Shown one piece after another: positions 1 to 7,666 of a stretch of DNA of 64,000 nt (within the stretch, counting starts at the first letter, position 1; the number at the start of each line of letters is the position of its first letter). This DNA comes from Agromyces badenianii. Its GTDB lineage: Bacteria > Actinomycetota > Actinomycetes > Actinomycetales > Microbacteriaceae. The DNA is taken from contig NZ_CP028913.1 in the NCBI RefSeq assembly GCF_003070885.1, positions 186,001-250,000 on the forward strand, in the 5' to 3' direction. A program made the position numbers and the translations under genes. The notes beneath the pieces are model-generated. The model was not told the DNA's origin and searched no databases. It saw only the letters and a program-made list of their open reading frames with translations.

Positions 1-1
1 G

Positions 2-406
2 ACGGTGCGCATCGGCGAGCAGGCGACCCTCGCCGAAGGGCTCCGCGTCATCGCCGCGGGCCTGCTGGCGAAGTCGGCGCTGTCGGTCTCGACCGCCGTC
101 GAGCTGCCGAAGGGCGTGCGCACGCTGCTCTCCGCGCGCGACGTGAAGGTCGTGCGCGAGGGCGACGCGGCCTGGCTCGGCCGGGCGGCCAAGCGCGGCA
201 TCACGACGCCGCGCGTGCGACTCGTCGGCGGCGGGGCATCCGCTCTCGCCGAAGCGCTCGGCGGCACGCCGGATGTCGCGGTGTGGTCGCACCCCGTGAC
301 GCCATCGGGCCGCGTCGAGATGCTGCCGTTCCTGCACGAGCAGGCGATCTCGATCACGAACCACCGCTTCGGCAACCCGACGACGCTCTCGCAGGGCGTG
401 ATCTGA
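2..406 (+). CDS. putA: PutA C-terminal end (partial): proline / glutamate-semialdehyde dehydrogenase
   Basis: Only the last 134 codons are in the window; the gene begins to the left, in frame from base 2. The C-terminus ends with LHEQAISITNHRFGNP, the usual end of the aldehyde-dehydrogenase half of bifunctional proline dehydrogenase / L-glutamate gamma-semialdehyde dehydrogenase. That enzyme oxidises proline to P5C and then to glutamate. No catalytic residue is in this fragment, so the call rests on tail similarity. Rosy context: rocD 4 kb downstream makes the same semialdehyde intermediate. A separate P5C dehydrogenase (PruA-like) is the alternative. Confidence 0.75.
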   Translation, partial: TVRIGEQATLAEGLRVIAAGLLAKSALSVSTAVELPKGVRTLLSARDVKVVREGDAAWLGRAAKRGITTPRVRLVGGGASALAEALGGTPDVAVWSHPVTPSGRVEMLPFLHEQAISITNHRFGNPTTLSQGVI

Positions 407-419
407 GGGGAGCGGTCGA

Positions 420-920
420 TCAGGCGCGCGGCGCGGGCGCCGAGTCGCGACCCCGATTGCGGCGACGGATGCCCCGCGGCGCGCGCCCCCCGACGAAGGA
501 GCGAGCCGAGTCGACGATGAAGCCCTGACGCAGCGCCTCGCGGCCGACGAGCATGCGGAAGCCCATCTCGTCGCGGTTCGTGAGGGTCACTTCGGCGGTC
601 ATGGTGCGGTCGAGCAGCACGATGTCCATGAGCACCACGATGCGCTCCTCGGTGTGGCCCGACGAGCTTCGCACCGAGCGGCGGTCGTGCACGGGGCTTT
701 CGACGACGACGGCGTCTTCGTCGGAGTTCTGCCACGGGTGCACGCCGAACCGCACGACCGCGACGCCGTCGCGATCGTGCTCCTCGACGTCGAAGGCGTG
801 CAGGGATGACGTGCGTGCACCGGTGTCGAGCTTCGCCTTGATCCAGGGCACACCGGCTCCGGACAGGCTCACCCATTCGCGCCACCCCGCGATGGTGTTT
901 GAATAGACGGGCTCTCTCAC
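420..920 (-). CDS. rimB: RimB-like retropepsin-type protease (ATP-dependent zinc protease family)
   Basis: The 166-aa product belongs to the family once called ATP-dependent zinc proteases, now linked to RimB. It has the retropepsin-like signature LDTGARTSSLHA near residue 30 and a LVGREALRQGFIVD motif near the C-terminus. In Pseudomonas, RimB trims glutamate tails that RimK adds to ribosomal protein S6. I chose the GTG at 920. A longer frame reaching 989 would run into rimK, which starts divergently at 946. The C-terminal 25 residues are Arg-rich. Only about 25 bp separate the two divergent starts, so promoters must lie inside or overlap the genes. Confidence 0.8.
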   Translation of the reverse strand: MREPVYSNTIAGWREWVSLSGAGVPWIKAKLDTGARTSSLHAFDVEEHDRDGVAVVRFGVHPWQNSDEDAVVVESPVHDRRSVRSSSGHTEERIVVLMDIVLLDRTMTAEVTLTNRDEMGFRMLVGREALRQGFIVDSARSFVGGRAPRGIRRRNRGRDSAPAPRA

Positions 921-945
921 TCCACCATCTTCGCAGGGGCACACG

Positions 946-2136
946 ATGAAACTGGCGATCCTCTCGCGCGCCCCGCAGGCGTATTCCACACAACGGCTCC
1001 GTACGGCCGCCCAACAGCGTGGTCACGAGGTCAAGGTGCTCGACACCCTGCGCTTCGCGATCGACCTCTCGGGGCCCGAGCCCGACCTGCAATATCGCGG
1101 GCGACGGCTCTCCGACTACGACGCGGTGCTGCCGCGCATCGGCAACTCGGTCACGTACTTCGGCACCGCCGTGGTGCGGCAGTTCGAGCAGATGGACGTG
1201 TACACGCCGAACACCGCCAACGGCATCACGAACTCGCGCGACAAGCTGCGGGCCAACCAGATCCTCTCGCGCCACAACATCGGCATGCCCGCGACCGCGT
1301 TCGTGCGCAACCGCGCCGATGTGCGCCCGGCGATCGAGCGAGTCGGCGGCGCGCCCGTCGTCATCAAGCTCCTCGAGGGCACCCAGGGCATCGGCGTCAT
1401 CCTCGCGCCCGAGGTCAAGGTGGCCGAGGCGATCATCGAGACGCTGCACTCGACGAAGCAGAACGTGCTCATCCAGCGCTTCATCAAAGAGAGCCGCGGC
1501 CGCGACATCCGTGCCCTCGTCGTGGGCGACCGCGTCGTGGCCGCGATGCGGCGAAGCGCGAGCGGCGACGAGTTCCGTTCGAACGTGCACCGCGGCGGCA
1601 CGGTCGAAGCCGTCGAACTCTCGCCCGAATACGAGCAGGCCGCGGTGCGCTCGGCGCAGATCATGGGCCTGCGGGTCGCCGGCGTCGACATGCTCGAGGG
1701 CGACGACGGCCCGCTCGTGATGGAGGTCAACTCCTCGCCCGGCCTCGAGGGCATCGAGTCGGCCACGAAGCTCGACGTGGCCGGTGCCATCATCGACTTC
1801 ATCGCGAACCAGGTCGGCTTTCCCGAGATCGACGTGCGGCAGCGTCTCACCGTCTCGACGGGCTACGGCGTGGCCGAGCTCATGGTGCACGGCGGCGCCG
1901 ACCTCGTCGGCAAGACGCTCGGCGAATCGGGGCTCTGGGAGCGCGACATCACGGTGCTCACGCTGCACCGCGGCACGACCGTCATCCCGAATCCCCGCAA
2001 GGGCGTGGTGCTCGAGGGCGAAGACCGCCTGCTCTGCTTCGGCAAGCTCGAGGAGATGCGCTCGATGATCCCCGAGCGGCGGCGGCGCCGGTCGAAGGTG
2101 CGCAAGCTCCCGAAGCAGCCGATCCCCGAGGAGTGA
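946..2136 (+). CDS. rimK: RimK-type glutamate ligase with C-terminal RCK_C (TrkA-C) domain
   Basis: Residues 1-290 are an ATP-grasp ligase of the RimK family (MKLAILSRAP start, VVIKLLEGTQGIGV ATP-binding loop, VMEVNSSPGLEGIE metal-binding strand). It would add glutamates to the C-terminus of S6 or make poly-glutamate. E. coli RimK is about 300 aa and this protein is 396. The extra 100 residues (about 300-375, GYGVAELMVHGGADLVGKTL to LLCFGKL) look like an RCK_C/TrkA-C ligand-binding domain, followed by an Arg-rich tail. A CAGGGG ribosome-binding site precedes the ATG. The divergent rimB encodes the proposed opposing protease. Confidence 0.85.
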   Translation: MKLAILSRAPQAYSTQRLRTAAQQRGHEVKVLDTLRFAIDLSGPEPDLQYRGRRLSDYDAVLPRIGNSVTYFGTAVVRQFEQMDVYTPNTANGITNSRDKLRANQILSRHNIGMPATAFVRNRADVRPAIERVGGAPVVIKLLEGTQGIGVILAPEVKVAEAIIETLHSTKQNVLIQRFIKESRGRDIRALVVGDRVVAAMRRSASGDEFRSNVHRGGTVEAVELSPEYEQAAVRSAQIMGLRVAGVDMLEGDDGPLVMEVNSSPGLEGIESATKLDVAGAIIDFIANQVGFPEIDVRQRLTVSTGYGVAELMVHGGADLVGKTLGESGLWERDITVLTLHRGTTVIPNPRKGVVLEGEDRLLCFGKLEEMRSMIPERRRRRSKVRKLPKQPIPEE

Positions 2137-2177
2137 GGGGCGCCGGGCGGCTCGGGCGCGAGGCATCCGCCGCACCC

Positions 2178-2235
2178 TGCAGGGGATTTCGGCTCATGCA
2201 CGCCCCCAGCGGGGCGAAGGCCTGAATCCCCTGCA
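2178..2235. terminator. Nested inverted repeat between convergent rimK and gntR
   Basis: TGCAGGGGATT (2178-2188) pairs perfectly with AATCCCCTGCA (2225-2235), and an inner GCCCC/GGGGC stem sits in the loop. It lies between two converging genes, so a bidirectional terminator is the simplest reading. No T-run follows, as is usual in high-GC actinobacteria. Confidence 0.5.
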
Positions 2236-2252
2236 ACGGGCCGCCGAAGCGG

Positions 2253-2615
2253 TCAGCTGCTGCCGCGAAGGGCGGCGCGCACGATCGCGAGGGCCTGCTC
2301 GGCATCGAGGCCGAGTTGCGCGATGCGATCGGCGTAGGCGGATGCCGCGAGCTGCGCCTGCTGCTCGGTCGGGTCCCCGGTCGCCGAGACGAACGATCCG
2401 TTGCGACCGCGGGTTTCGATCACGCCGTCGCGCTCGAGTTCGCGGTACGCGCGGGCCACGGTGTTGGCGGCGAGGCCCAGCTCTTCTGCGAACTTGCGCA
2501 CGGTCGGCATGCGGGTGCCGGGTACGAGCTCGCCATTGCGAACCGCCGCGATCACCTGCGCGCGGATCTGCTCGTACGGGGGAGCGGCGTCGTGGGGGTC
2601 GACGGTGATCGGCAT
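2253..2615 (-). CDS. Short GntR-family regulator (YtrA type)
   Basis: A 120-aa protein with one N-terminal winged helix-turn-helix (PYEQIRAQVIAAVRNGELVPGTRMPTVRKFAEELGL, then NTVARAYRELERDGVIETRGRNGSFV). It has only a short helical tail (about residues 80-120) in place of a large effector domain, which is typical of the YtrA subfamily. YtrA regulators usually sit beside ABC transporters, but none is here. It starts 2 nt after the upstream Lrp gene stops, so the two are probably co-transcribed. Its target is unknown. Confidence 0.85.
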   Translation of the reverse strand: MPITVDPHDAAPPYEQIRAQVIAAVRNGELVPGTRMPTVRKFAEELGLAANTVARAYRELERDGVIETRGRNGSFVSATGDPTEQQAQLAASAYADRIAQLGLDAEQALAIVRAALRGSS

Positions 2616-2617
2616 CG

Positions 2618-3055
2618 TCAGTCCCGGTTGCGGTTGACCAATCGCGACAGCACGATCGCGCTGCGGGTGTGGTCGACGTTGGGCGCGACGCGAACGCGTT
2701 CGAGCGCGTCTTCGAGTGAGGCGATGTCGCGGGCGCGCATGTGCACGATCGCGTCGGCGCTGCCCGTGACCGTGCCCGCGTAGACCACCTCGGGCACCCC
2801 CTGCAGGATGCGCTGCAGCTCGTCGGGGGCGACGGTGCCCCGGCAGAAGAGTTCGACGTACGCCTCCGTAGACATGCCGTCGACGGCGGGGTCGACCTGG
2901 ATCGTGAACGAACGGATCACTCCGTCGGCGACGAGCCGGTCGACGCGCCGCTTCACTGCCGACGCCGACAGGCCCACCGACGACCCGATGTCGCCGTAGC
3001 CCGCCCGGGAGTTCTGCCGAAGCAGGTCGAGGATGGCGCGATCGAGGTTGTCCAT
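2618..3055 (-). CDS. Lrp/AsnC-family regulator of the arginine/ornithine genes
   Basis: A 145-aa protein starting MDNLDRAILDLLRQN. It has the Lrp helix-turn-helix (residues 5-60) and a RAM effector-binding domain (about 65-140). It is transcribed away from the ddaH-rocD pair across a 512-bp gap that holds two near-identical Lrp-box candidates. Lrp proteins next to arginine or ornithine catabolic genes usually respond to one of those amino acids. A longer frame exists upstream, but the start at 3055 fits the family and follows a TACAAT box by 6 nt (leaderless pattern). Confidence 0.88.
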   Translation of the reverse strand: MDNLDRAILDLLRQNSRAGYGDIGSSVGLSASAVKRRVDRLVADGVIRSFTIQVDPAVDGMSTEAYVELFCRGTVAPDELQRILQGVPEVVYAGTVTGSADAIVHMRARDIASLEDALERVRVAPNVDHTRSAIVLSRLVNRNRD

Positions 3056-3061
3056 GATCGG

Positions 3062-3067
3062 ATTGTA
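3062..3067 (-). promoter_or_regulatory. -10 box of lrp (leaderless pattern)
   Basis: TACAAT read on the minus strand ends 6 nt before the ATG at 3055, and no Shine-Dalgarno is visible, so the transcript probably begins at or next to the start codon. Confidence 0.5.
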
Positions 3068-3096
3068 TGTCGATCCATTGCGTTCCCCCACGTCGT

Positions 3097-3113
3097 GCGC
3101 ATTATTCATGCGC
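3097..3113. promoter_or_regulatory. Candidate Lrp box 1
   Basis: GCGCAT-TATTC-ATGCGC is a perfect 6-bp inverted repeat with a 5-nt AT-rich centre, about 40 bp upstream of lrp. Its first 15 bases match the inverse of the sequence at 3376-3390 at 13 of 15 positions. Confidence 0.5.
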
Positions 3114-3375
3114 CTCGCGCAGGATCGCGCCTTGGCTGACGGAATTCCGCTCGACTCCGCTGTGCGCCTGGGCGTGCAGGGCACCAGCACGCCCGAGCGC
3201 TGCCGCGCATCGAGGCCCGCTGGGCGGAGCTCACCCCCGCCGCCGACCCACGACATCCCGATCATGATCGGCGGCAAGGGCGAACAGAAGAACGAGCTCG
3301 ACCGTTGGTCGCATACGAGCCGGTGCATCCATCGGCCTGATCATGCAGAGAATCCGCACAGGGGGTGCCGAAAAC

Positions 3376-3390
3376 GCGTGAATATTGCGC
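3376..3390. promoter_or_regulatory. Candidate Lrp box 2
   Basis: GCGTGAATATTGCGC, inverted, matches box 1 at 13 of 15 positions. It lies about 180 bp upstream of the ddaH start. Confidence 0.45.
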
Positions 3391-3567
3391 AGAACGCCGC
3401 CCACCGCGCGGTATTTCCGTCCACACTTGAACTGGCGTCTCGACGGCGGCGCAACCCGAACGTCGTCGTCGAGGCTCGTGAGAGCGACCCGGTCCGCCTG
3501 CCGTGCACCCCAGCGGATGCTGTGAGTTCACCGGCATCCGCAGCGCCGCAGCTTTCGAAGGAGTGAG

Positions 3568-4464
3568 ATGTCGACCGTGATCGAAACGGATACGCAGCCC
3601 GGCGAGCAACCAGGCGAGCAACCAGGCGAGCAGCACGCAGCCCGGCCGGAGCGCCGCCCGACCGCCCGCACCGTGCTCATGTGCCGGCCCGAGCACTTCA
3701 CCGTGGTCTATCGCATCAACCCGTGGATGAACCCGGCCGCGCCGACGGACACGGGCCTCGCGCTCGCGCAGTGGCAGGTGCTCCACGACACCTACGTCGC
3801 GCTCGGCTACGAGGTGCTGCTCATCGACCCGGTCGCCGGCCTGCCCGACATGGTCTACGCCGCCAACGGCGGATTCGTCGTCGACGGCATCGCCTACGGC
3901 GCGAAGTTCGCCCACGCCGAGCGCCAGCCCGAGGGGCCGGCCTACATGCAGTGGTTCCGCGAGGCCGGCTTCGACGTGCGGGTGCCCGACGAGATCAACG
4001 AGGGCGAGGGCGATTTCCTGCTCGTCGGCGACGTCATCCTCGCGGGCACGGGATTCCGCAGCGACTCGCGCTCGCACGACGAGCTCGCTCGCATCTTCGG
4101 CCGCGAGGTGGTGACCCTGCGGCTCGTCGACCCGAGCTTCTACCACCTCGACACGGCGGTCGCGGTGCTCGATGCCACCCCCGGCCGGGAACACATCGCC
4201 TACCTGCCGAGCGCGTTCGACGCGGCATCCGTCGCGGTGCTGCAGGAGCGCTTCCCCGACGCCGTCATCGTCACCGAGGCGGATGCCGCGGTGCTCGGCC
4301 TCAACTCCTTCAGCGACGGCTTCAACGTGGTGATCGCCTCGCGGGCGACCGACTTCGAGCGCCAGCTTCGCGAGCACGGATACCACCCGATCGGCGTCGA
4401 CCTCTCCGAGCTGCTGCTCGGCGGTGGCGGCGTCAAATGCGCCACCCTGGAGCTGCGCCGATGA
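3568..4464 (+). CDS. ddaH: Dimethylargininase-like hydrolase (guanidino-group-modifying superfamily)
   Basis: A 298-aa protein. Residues 1-35 form a disordered acidic/Gln/Pro leader containing three GEQP units encoded by 12-bp repeats. The core starts at MCRPEHFTVVYRINPWMNP. The catalytic His lies in YHLDTAV (about residue 193) and the Cys in GGGGVKCATLEL near the C-terminus. Family members hydrolyse dimethylarginine to citrulline and dimethylamine; some relatives turn arginine into ornithine directly. It overlaps rocD by ATGA, so it probably feeds ornithine metabolism. AAGGAG precedes the ATG. Substrate is uncertain; the superfamily call is firm. Confidence 0.82.
   Translation: MSTVIETDTQPGEQPGEQPGEQHAARPERRPTARTVLMCRPEHFTVVYRINPWMNPAAPTDTGLALAQWQVLHDTYVALGYEVLLIDPVAGLPDMVYAANGGFVVDGIAYGAKFAHAERQPEGPAYMQWFREAGFDVRVPDEINEGEGDFLLVGDVILAGTGFRSDSRSHDELARIFGREVVTLRLVDPSFYHLDTAVAVLDATPGREHIAYLPSAFDAASVAVLQERFPDAVIVTEADAAVLGLNSFSDGFNVVIASRATDFERQLREHGYHPIGVDLSELLLGGGGVKCATLELRR
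3601..3636 (+). repeat. 12-bp tandem repeat in ddaH N-terminus
   Basis: About three copies of a unit close to CCAGGCGAGCAA encode GEQP-GEQP-GEQ. It lies in the non-conserved leader, so copy number may vary between strains. Confidence 0.7.
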
Positions 4465-5708
4465 CCCTGAATCGACACGACGTGGCGACCGATCTCACGA
4501 ACGACGCGATCGCGCTCGAAGAGGAGCACGCCGCGCACACCTACCACCCGCTGCCCGTGGTCGTCGCCTCGGGAGACGGCGCGTGGGTGACGGATGTCGA
4601 GGGGCGTCGCTACCTCGACTGCCTCGCCGCGTACTCGGCGGTGAACTTCGGGCACGGCAACCCGCGACTCGTCGAGGCCGCGCGCGAGCAGCTCGGGCGC
4701 ATCACCCTCACGAGCCGCGCGTTCCACAACGACCGGCTCGCCCCGTTCGTCACGGAGCTCGCAGCGCTCTGCGGCAAGCACATGGTGCTGCCGATGAACA
4801 CCGGTGCCGAGGCGGTCGAGTCGGCCGTCAAGGTGGCGCGCGCCTGGGGCTACCGGGTGAAGGGCGTCGAAGCGGATGCCGCGAACATCGTCGTCATGGC
4901 CGGGAACTTCCACGGCCGCACGACGACGATCATCTCGTTCAGCGACGACCCCGATGCCCGCGACGACTTCGGGCCGTACACGCCGGGATTCCGCTCGGTG
5001 CCCTACGGCGACGCCGCCGCGCTCGAGGCCGCGATCGACGAGAACACCGTGGCGGTGCTCGTCGAGCCGATCCAGGGCGAGGCGGGCGTCCTCGTGCCGC
5101 CGGCCGACTACCTGCCGTCGGTGCGGGCGATCTGCACGGCGCGAAACGTGCTCATGATCGCCGACGAGATCCAGTCGGGGCTCGGCCGCGTCGGGGCGAC
5201 GTTCGCGTGCGACCTCGTCGGCGTCGTGCCCGACCTGTACCTCCTCGGCAAGGCGCTCGGCGGCGGCATCGTGCCGGTCTCCGCGGTCGTCGGCGACCGC
5301 GAGGTGCTCGGTGTGCTGCGGCCGGGGGAGCACGGTTCGACGTTCGGCGGCAATCCGCTCGCGGCATCCGTGGGCCTCGAAGTGGTGCGCATGCTCGCGA
5401 CCGGCGAACCGCAGGAACGCGCCCGAGTGCTCGGCGCCCACCTGCACGAGCGGCTGCGCGCGCTGCTCGGTCACGGGGTCGTGGCGGTGCGCGGTGCGGG
5501 CCTCTGGGCCGGCATCGACATCGACCCCGCGCTCGCGACCGGCCGGCAGGCGTGCGAGGCGCTCATGCGACGCGGCGTGCTCGCGAAGGACACGCACGGG
5601 TCGACGATCCGGCTGGCACCGCCGATCGTGATCGAGCAGGCGGATCTCGATTGGGCCGTCGACCAGCTCGCCGCCGTGCTCGCCGAGTTCTCGATCAGCG
5701 ACCGGTGA
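4461..5708 (+). CDS. rocD: Ornithine aminotransferase
   Basis: A 415-aa class-III PLP aminotransferase converting ornithine plus 2-oxoglutarate to glutamate-5-semialdehyde plus glutamate. Visible features are YSAVNFGHGNP, the PLP-phosphate contact NTGAEAVESAVK, NFHGRTTTI, the IADEIQSGLGR aspartate motif and the Schiff-base lysine in LLGKALGGG. The ATG at 4461 overlaps the ddaH stop (ATGA), indicating translational coupling. The semialdehyde is the substrate of PutA at the left edge. Its 3' end overlaps the convergent lipoprotein gene by 14 nt. Confidence 0.93.
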   Translation: MTLNRHDVATDLTNDAIALEEEHAAHTYHPLPVVVASGDGAWVTDVEGRRYLDCLAAYSAVNFGHGNPRLVEAAREQLGRITLTSRAFHNDRLAPFVTELAALCGKHMVLPMNTGAEAVESAVKVARAWGYRVKGVEADAANIVVMAGNFHGRTTTIISFSDDPDARDDFGPYTPGFRSVPYGDAAALEAAIDENTVAVLVEPIQGEAGVLVPPADYLPSVRAICTARNVLMIADEIQSGLGRVGATFACDLVGVVPDLYLLGKALGGGIVPVSAVVGDREVLGVLRPGEHGSTFGGNPLAASVGLEVVRMLATGEPQERARVLGAHLHERLRALLGHGVVAVRGAGLWAGIDIDPALATGRQACEALMRRGVLAKDTHGSTIRLAPPIVIEQADLDWAVDQLAAVLAEFSISDR

Positions 5709-6444
5709 TCGTGATCGCCCCGTTCGAGGTGGCGAGGTCGAGCACGTACTCGCCGTCGGAGTCCTCGTCGATGCCGACATCGACCGGGCCGTTCGAGGTG
5801 TCGGTCTTCACCCGGTAGCCGGAGCCGTCGGTCGGCACCGTGAGCTCGATCGCGCCGTTCGACGTGCGAGCCTCGACGTCTTGGGCGGCCGCGAGCCGCA
5901 GGTCGATCCCCCCGTTGGAGGTGGAGACGCGCACGCCGGTGCCGGCGAGCCCGCGTCCTTCGATGCGTCCGTTGCTCGTCTCGACGTCGACTGCGCCCGA
6001 GACGTCGTCGAGTTCTATGCGGCCGTTGTTCGTCGAGATCTCGACGTCGCCGACGCCCGTGAGATCGATAGTCCCGTTCGAGGTGGCGCCGCGCACATCG
6101 ACGCCCGCCGGCAGCTCGACCGTGTAGTCGACCGAGCAGCGCCGGCCGCACCCGCTGAGAACGAGCACGCCGTCGTCGACTTCGAACGTCGTGCCGATCT
6201 TTCGATCACCCCGGTACGAGACCGTGCGGGAGAGCTCGACCGAGGTGGCGTCCTCGTCGGTCTCGACCGTGATGCTGCCCTCGGGATGGTCGATCTCGAT
6301 CGTGTGCACCTGCTCGTCGAGGGTGGCGTCGTCACTGAATCGCTGGGGCGGGGTGAGGAATGCGCAGCCGCCGAGCAACAGGGTCGCTGCAGCCGTGATC
6401 GCGCCGACCCCCAGCGCGCGTCTCGTGCGTGCTGTGCCAATCAT
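5695..6444 (-). CDS. DUF4097-type beta-solenoid lipoprotein
   Basis: A 249-aa exported protein. The signal peptide ends in a lipobox, LLGGC, with the lipidated Cys at residue 27. From about residue 100 it contains seven repeats of roughly 20 residues centred on T(S/N)NG followed by alternating hydrophobics (TSNGTIDL, TNNGRIEL, TSNGRIEG and so on). These should form a right-handed parallel beta-helix, as in DUF4097/adhesin-like proteins. CxxxC-like cysteines occur at GCGRRCSV. A GGAGGGA site precedes the ATG. Function unknown; a cell-surface role is inferred. Confidence 0.8.
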   Translation of the reverse strand: MIGTARTRRALGVGAITAAATLLLGGCAFLTPPQRFSDDATLDEQVHTIEIDHPEGSITVETDEDATSVELSRTVSYRGDRKIGTTFEVDDGVLVLSGCGRRCSVDYTVELPAGVDVRGATSNGTIDLTGVGDVEISTNNGRIELDDVSGAVDVETSNGRIEGRGLAGTGVRVSTSNGGIDLRLAAAQDVEARTSNGAIELTVPTDGSGYRVKTDTSNGPVDVGIDEDSDGEYVLDLATSNGAITITGR

Positions 6445-6675
6445 CGTGTTCCCTCCGTGGCGCGGCCGTTCCGCACCTGCTTCCTTCAACCGACTGTAAA
6501 ACGATGACGCGCATCCCGCACGGGGGAAGACCCCCGTCCGCGCCTCGTCGTCGCGCCTGCTCCCTGCACGACGCTTGGTCGAATGCTGCGGGTTTCCGGC
6601 GGCATCCGGGGCCGCGCGGTACCATGCTGGCATCGCACCGATTCGTCCGGCGGAGCCGGAGTCAGGGGTGGGGCC

Positions 6676-7593
6676 ATGGCACGGAGGAAAGCCGAGAAGG
6701 CTGCGGCACGGGCACTCGACGACGCGAAGGATGCCGTCGCCGAGGCGAAACGTCTCGCGAAGAAGGTCGACAAGAAAGCCAAGCGACGAGCCGCGAAAGT
6801 CGAGGCGCGCCTCGAAGCCGTTGCGAAGCGCGTGCGCGAAGACACCGCGTCGAGGCGCGAGGCGACGAGTGATTCGGTGTCGGATGCGCGCGCGGGCAGG
6901 GATGCCGGGAAGCGGGCGACATCTGCGACGCCCTCGAAGTCTGCGAAACCCGCGAAGTCGGCGAAGGCTGCGAAGTCTGCGAAGGCTGCGAAGTCTGCGA
7001 AACCCGCGAAGTCTGCGAAGTCGGAGACATCTGCGAAGCCCGCGAAGTCGGAGAAACTCGCGAAGTCGGCGAAGTCGGCGAAGTCTGGGAAGCCGGCGAG
7101 GTCCGCTGCTGAACAGGCCAGGCCGGCGAGCGCCGCGAATCCGACGGTCGCCAAGGCCGCGCCGCCGAAGACCGCAGCGCAACCTGCGCAATCCGCGACT
7201 CCGGTGAAATCCGCGAGTCCGGTGAGGCCGGTGAGTCCGGTGAGATCGGCGAGTCCGGTGAGATCCGCGAGTCCGGTGAGATCCGCGAGTCCGGTGAAAT
7301 CCGCGAGTCCGGTGAAATCCGCGAGTCGGGTGAAATCCGCGAGTCCGGTGAGTTCAGCGACTCCGGGGAGTTCGGCGAGTCGGGTGAAATCCGCGAGTCC
7401 GGTAAGATCGGGGAGTTCGGCAAGGTCGACGAAACCCGCGAGGACCACGAGTTCGGCGAGTTCAGCGAAGCCCGCGTCGACCGACCTCGACTCGCTCAAG
7501 GTCGTGCAACTCCGTGAGCTTGCCCGGGAACGAGGGGTCCCCGGTTACTCGCGGTTCACCAAGACGCAACTGCTGGTTTCCCTCCGCGGCTGA
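6676..7593 (+). CDS. Histone-H1-like Lys/Ser/Pro/Ala-rich protein with C-terminal SAP/Rho_N-like domain
   Basis: A 305-aa, very basic protein. Residues 1-75 are a charged helix (ARRKAEKAAARALDDAKDAVAEAK). Residues 85-160 are AKSAKP-type repeats. Residues about 175-250 contain eight S/T-P-V-K/R units. The last 35 residues (LDSLKVVQLRELARERGVPGYSRFTKTQLLVSLRG) resemble a SAP or Rho N-terminal DNA/RNA-binding helix pair. Similar Lys-rich tails occur in actinobacterial nucleoid proteins. The SPV(K/R) motif resembles the SPKK minor-groove motif of eukaryotic H1. No enzymatic domain is seen. The start follows a GGGGTGGGG tract that can act as a ribosome-binding site. Confidence 0.75.
   Translation: MARRKAEKAAARALDDAKDAVAEAKRLAKKVDKKAKRRAAKVEARLEAVAKRVREDTASRREATSDSVSDARAGRDAGKRATSATPSKSAKPAKSAKAAKSAKAAKSAKPAKSAKSETSAKPAKSEKLAKSAKSAKSGKPARSAAEQARPASAANPTVAKAAPPKTAAQPAQSATPVKSASPVRPVSPVRSASPVRSASPVRSASPVKSASPVKSASRVKSASPVSSATPGSSASRVKSASPVRSGSSARSTKPARTTSSASSAKPASTDLDSLKVVQLRELARERGVPGYSRFTKTQLLVSLRG
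6945..7085 (+). repeat. Degenerate Ala-Lys-Ser coding repeats
   Basis: Overlapping GCGAAGTCTGCGAAG-type units encode AKSAKP/AKSAKA repeats in the basic protein. This is low-complexity coding sequence, not a CRISPR array. Confidence 0.7.
7195..7405 (+). repeat. 18-bp tandem repeats encoding SASPV(R/K)
   Basis: About ten to eleven copies of an 18-bp unit near GCGAGTCCGGTGAGATCC encode the hexapeptide SASPVR/K. Several adjacent units are identical at DNA level, suggesting recent expansion. Confidence 0.8.
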
Positions 7594-7666
7594 AGCTTGA
7601 GGCGTCGTGTCGACGGTCGCGCTCAGCGCGGTCGGCATCCGGCATCCGTTTCGAGCAGGAGGTCAC

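Larger units (their letters stand above)
3056..3567. promoter_or_regulatory. Divergent control region, lrp / ddaH (512 bp, no convincing gene)
   Basis: No open frame here has a credible start, ribosome-binding site or family resemblance. The region holds a TACAAT box (3067-3062 on the minus strand), two candidate Lrp boxes about 280 bp apart, and an AAGGAG site at 3558-3563 for ddaH. The long spacing would allow DNA wrapping by an Lrp octamer. The rest is unexplained. Confidence 0.5.

Noticed and set aside
3033..3566. Possible 177-codon gene between lrp and ddaH
   Set aside because: No ribosome-binding site and an odd composition. It overlaps the lrp start, the Lrp boxes and the ddaH ribosome-binding site.
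6945..7405. Short regular repeats that could suggest a CRISPR array
   Set aside because: Period is 15-18 bp without unique spacers, and the repeats are in frame within a coding region.
6486..7499. Minus-strand frame reading ADFTGLADLTGL-like repeats, resembling a pentapeptide-repeat protein
   Set aside because: It is the exact complement of the SASPV(R/K) and AKSAKP coding repeats; codon use and the SAP-like ending support the plus-strand gene only.
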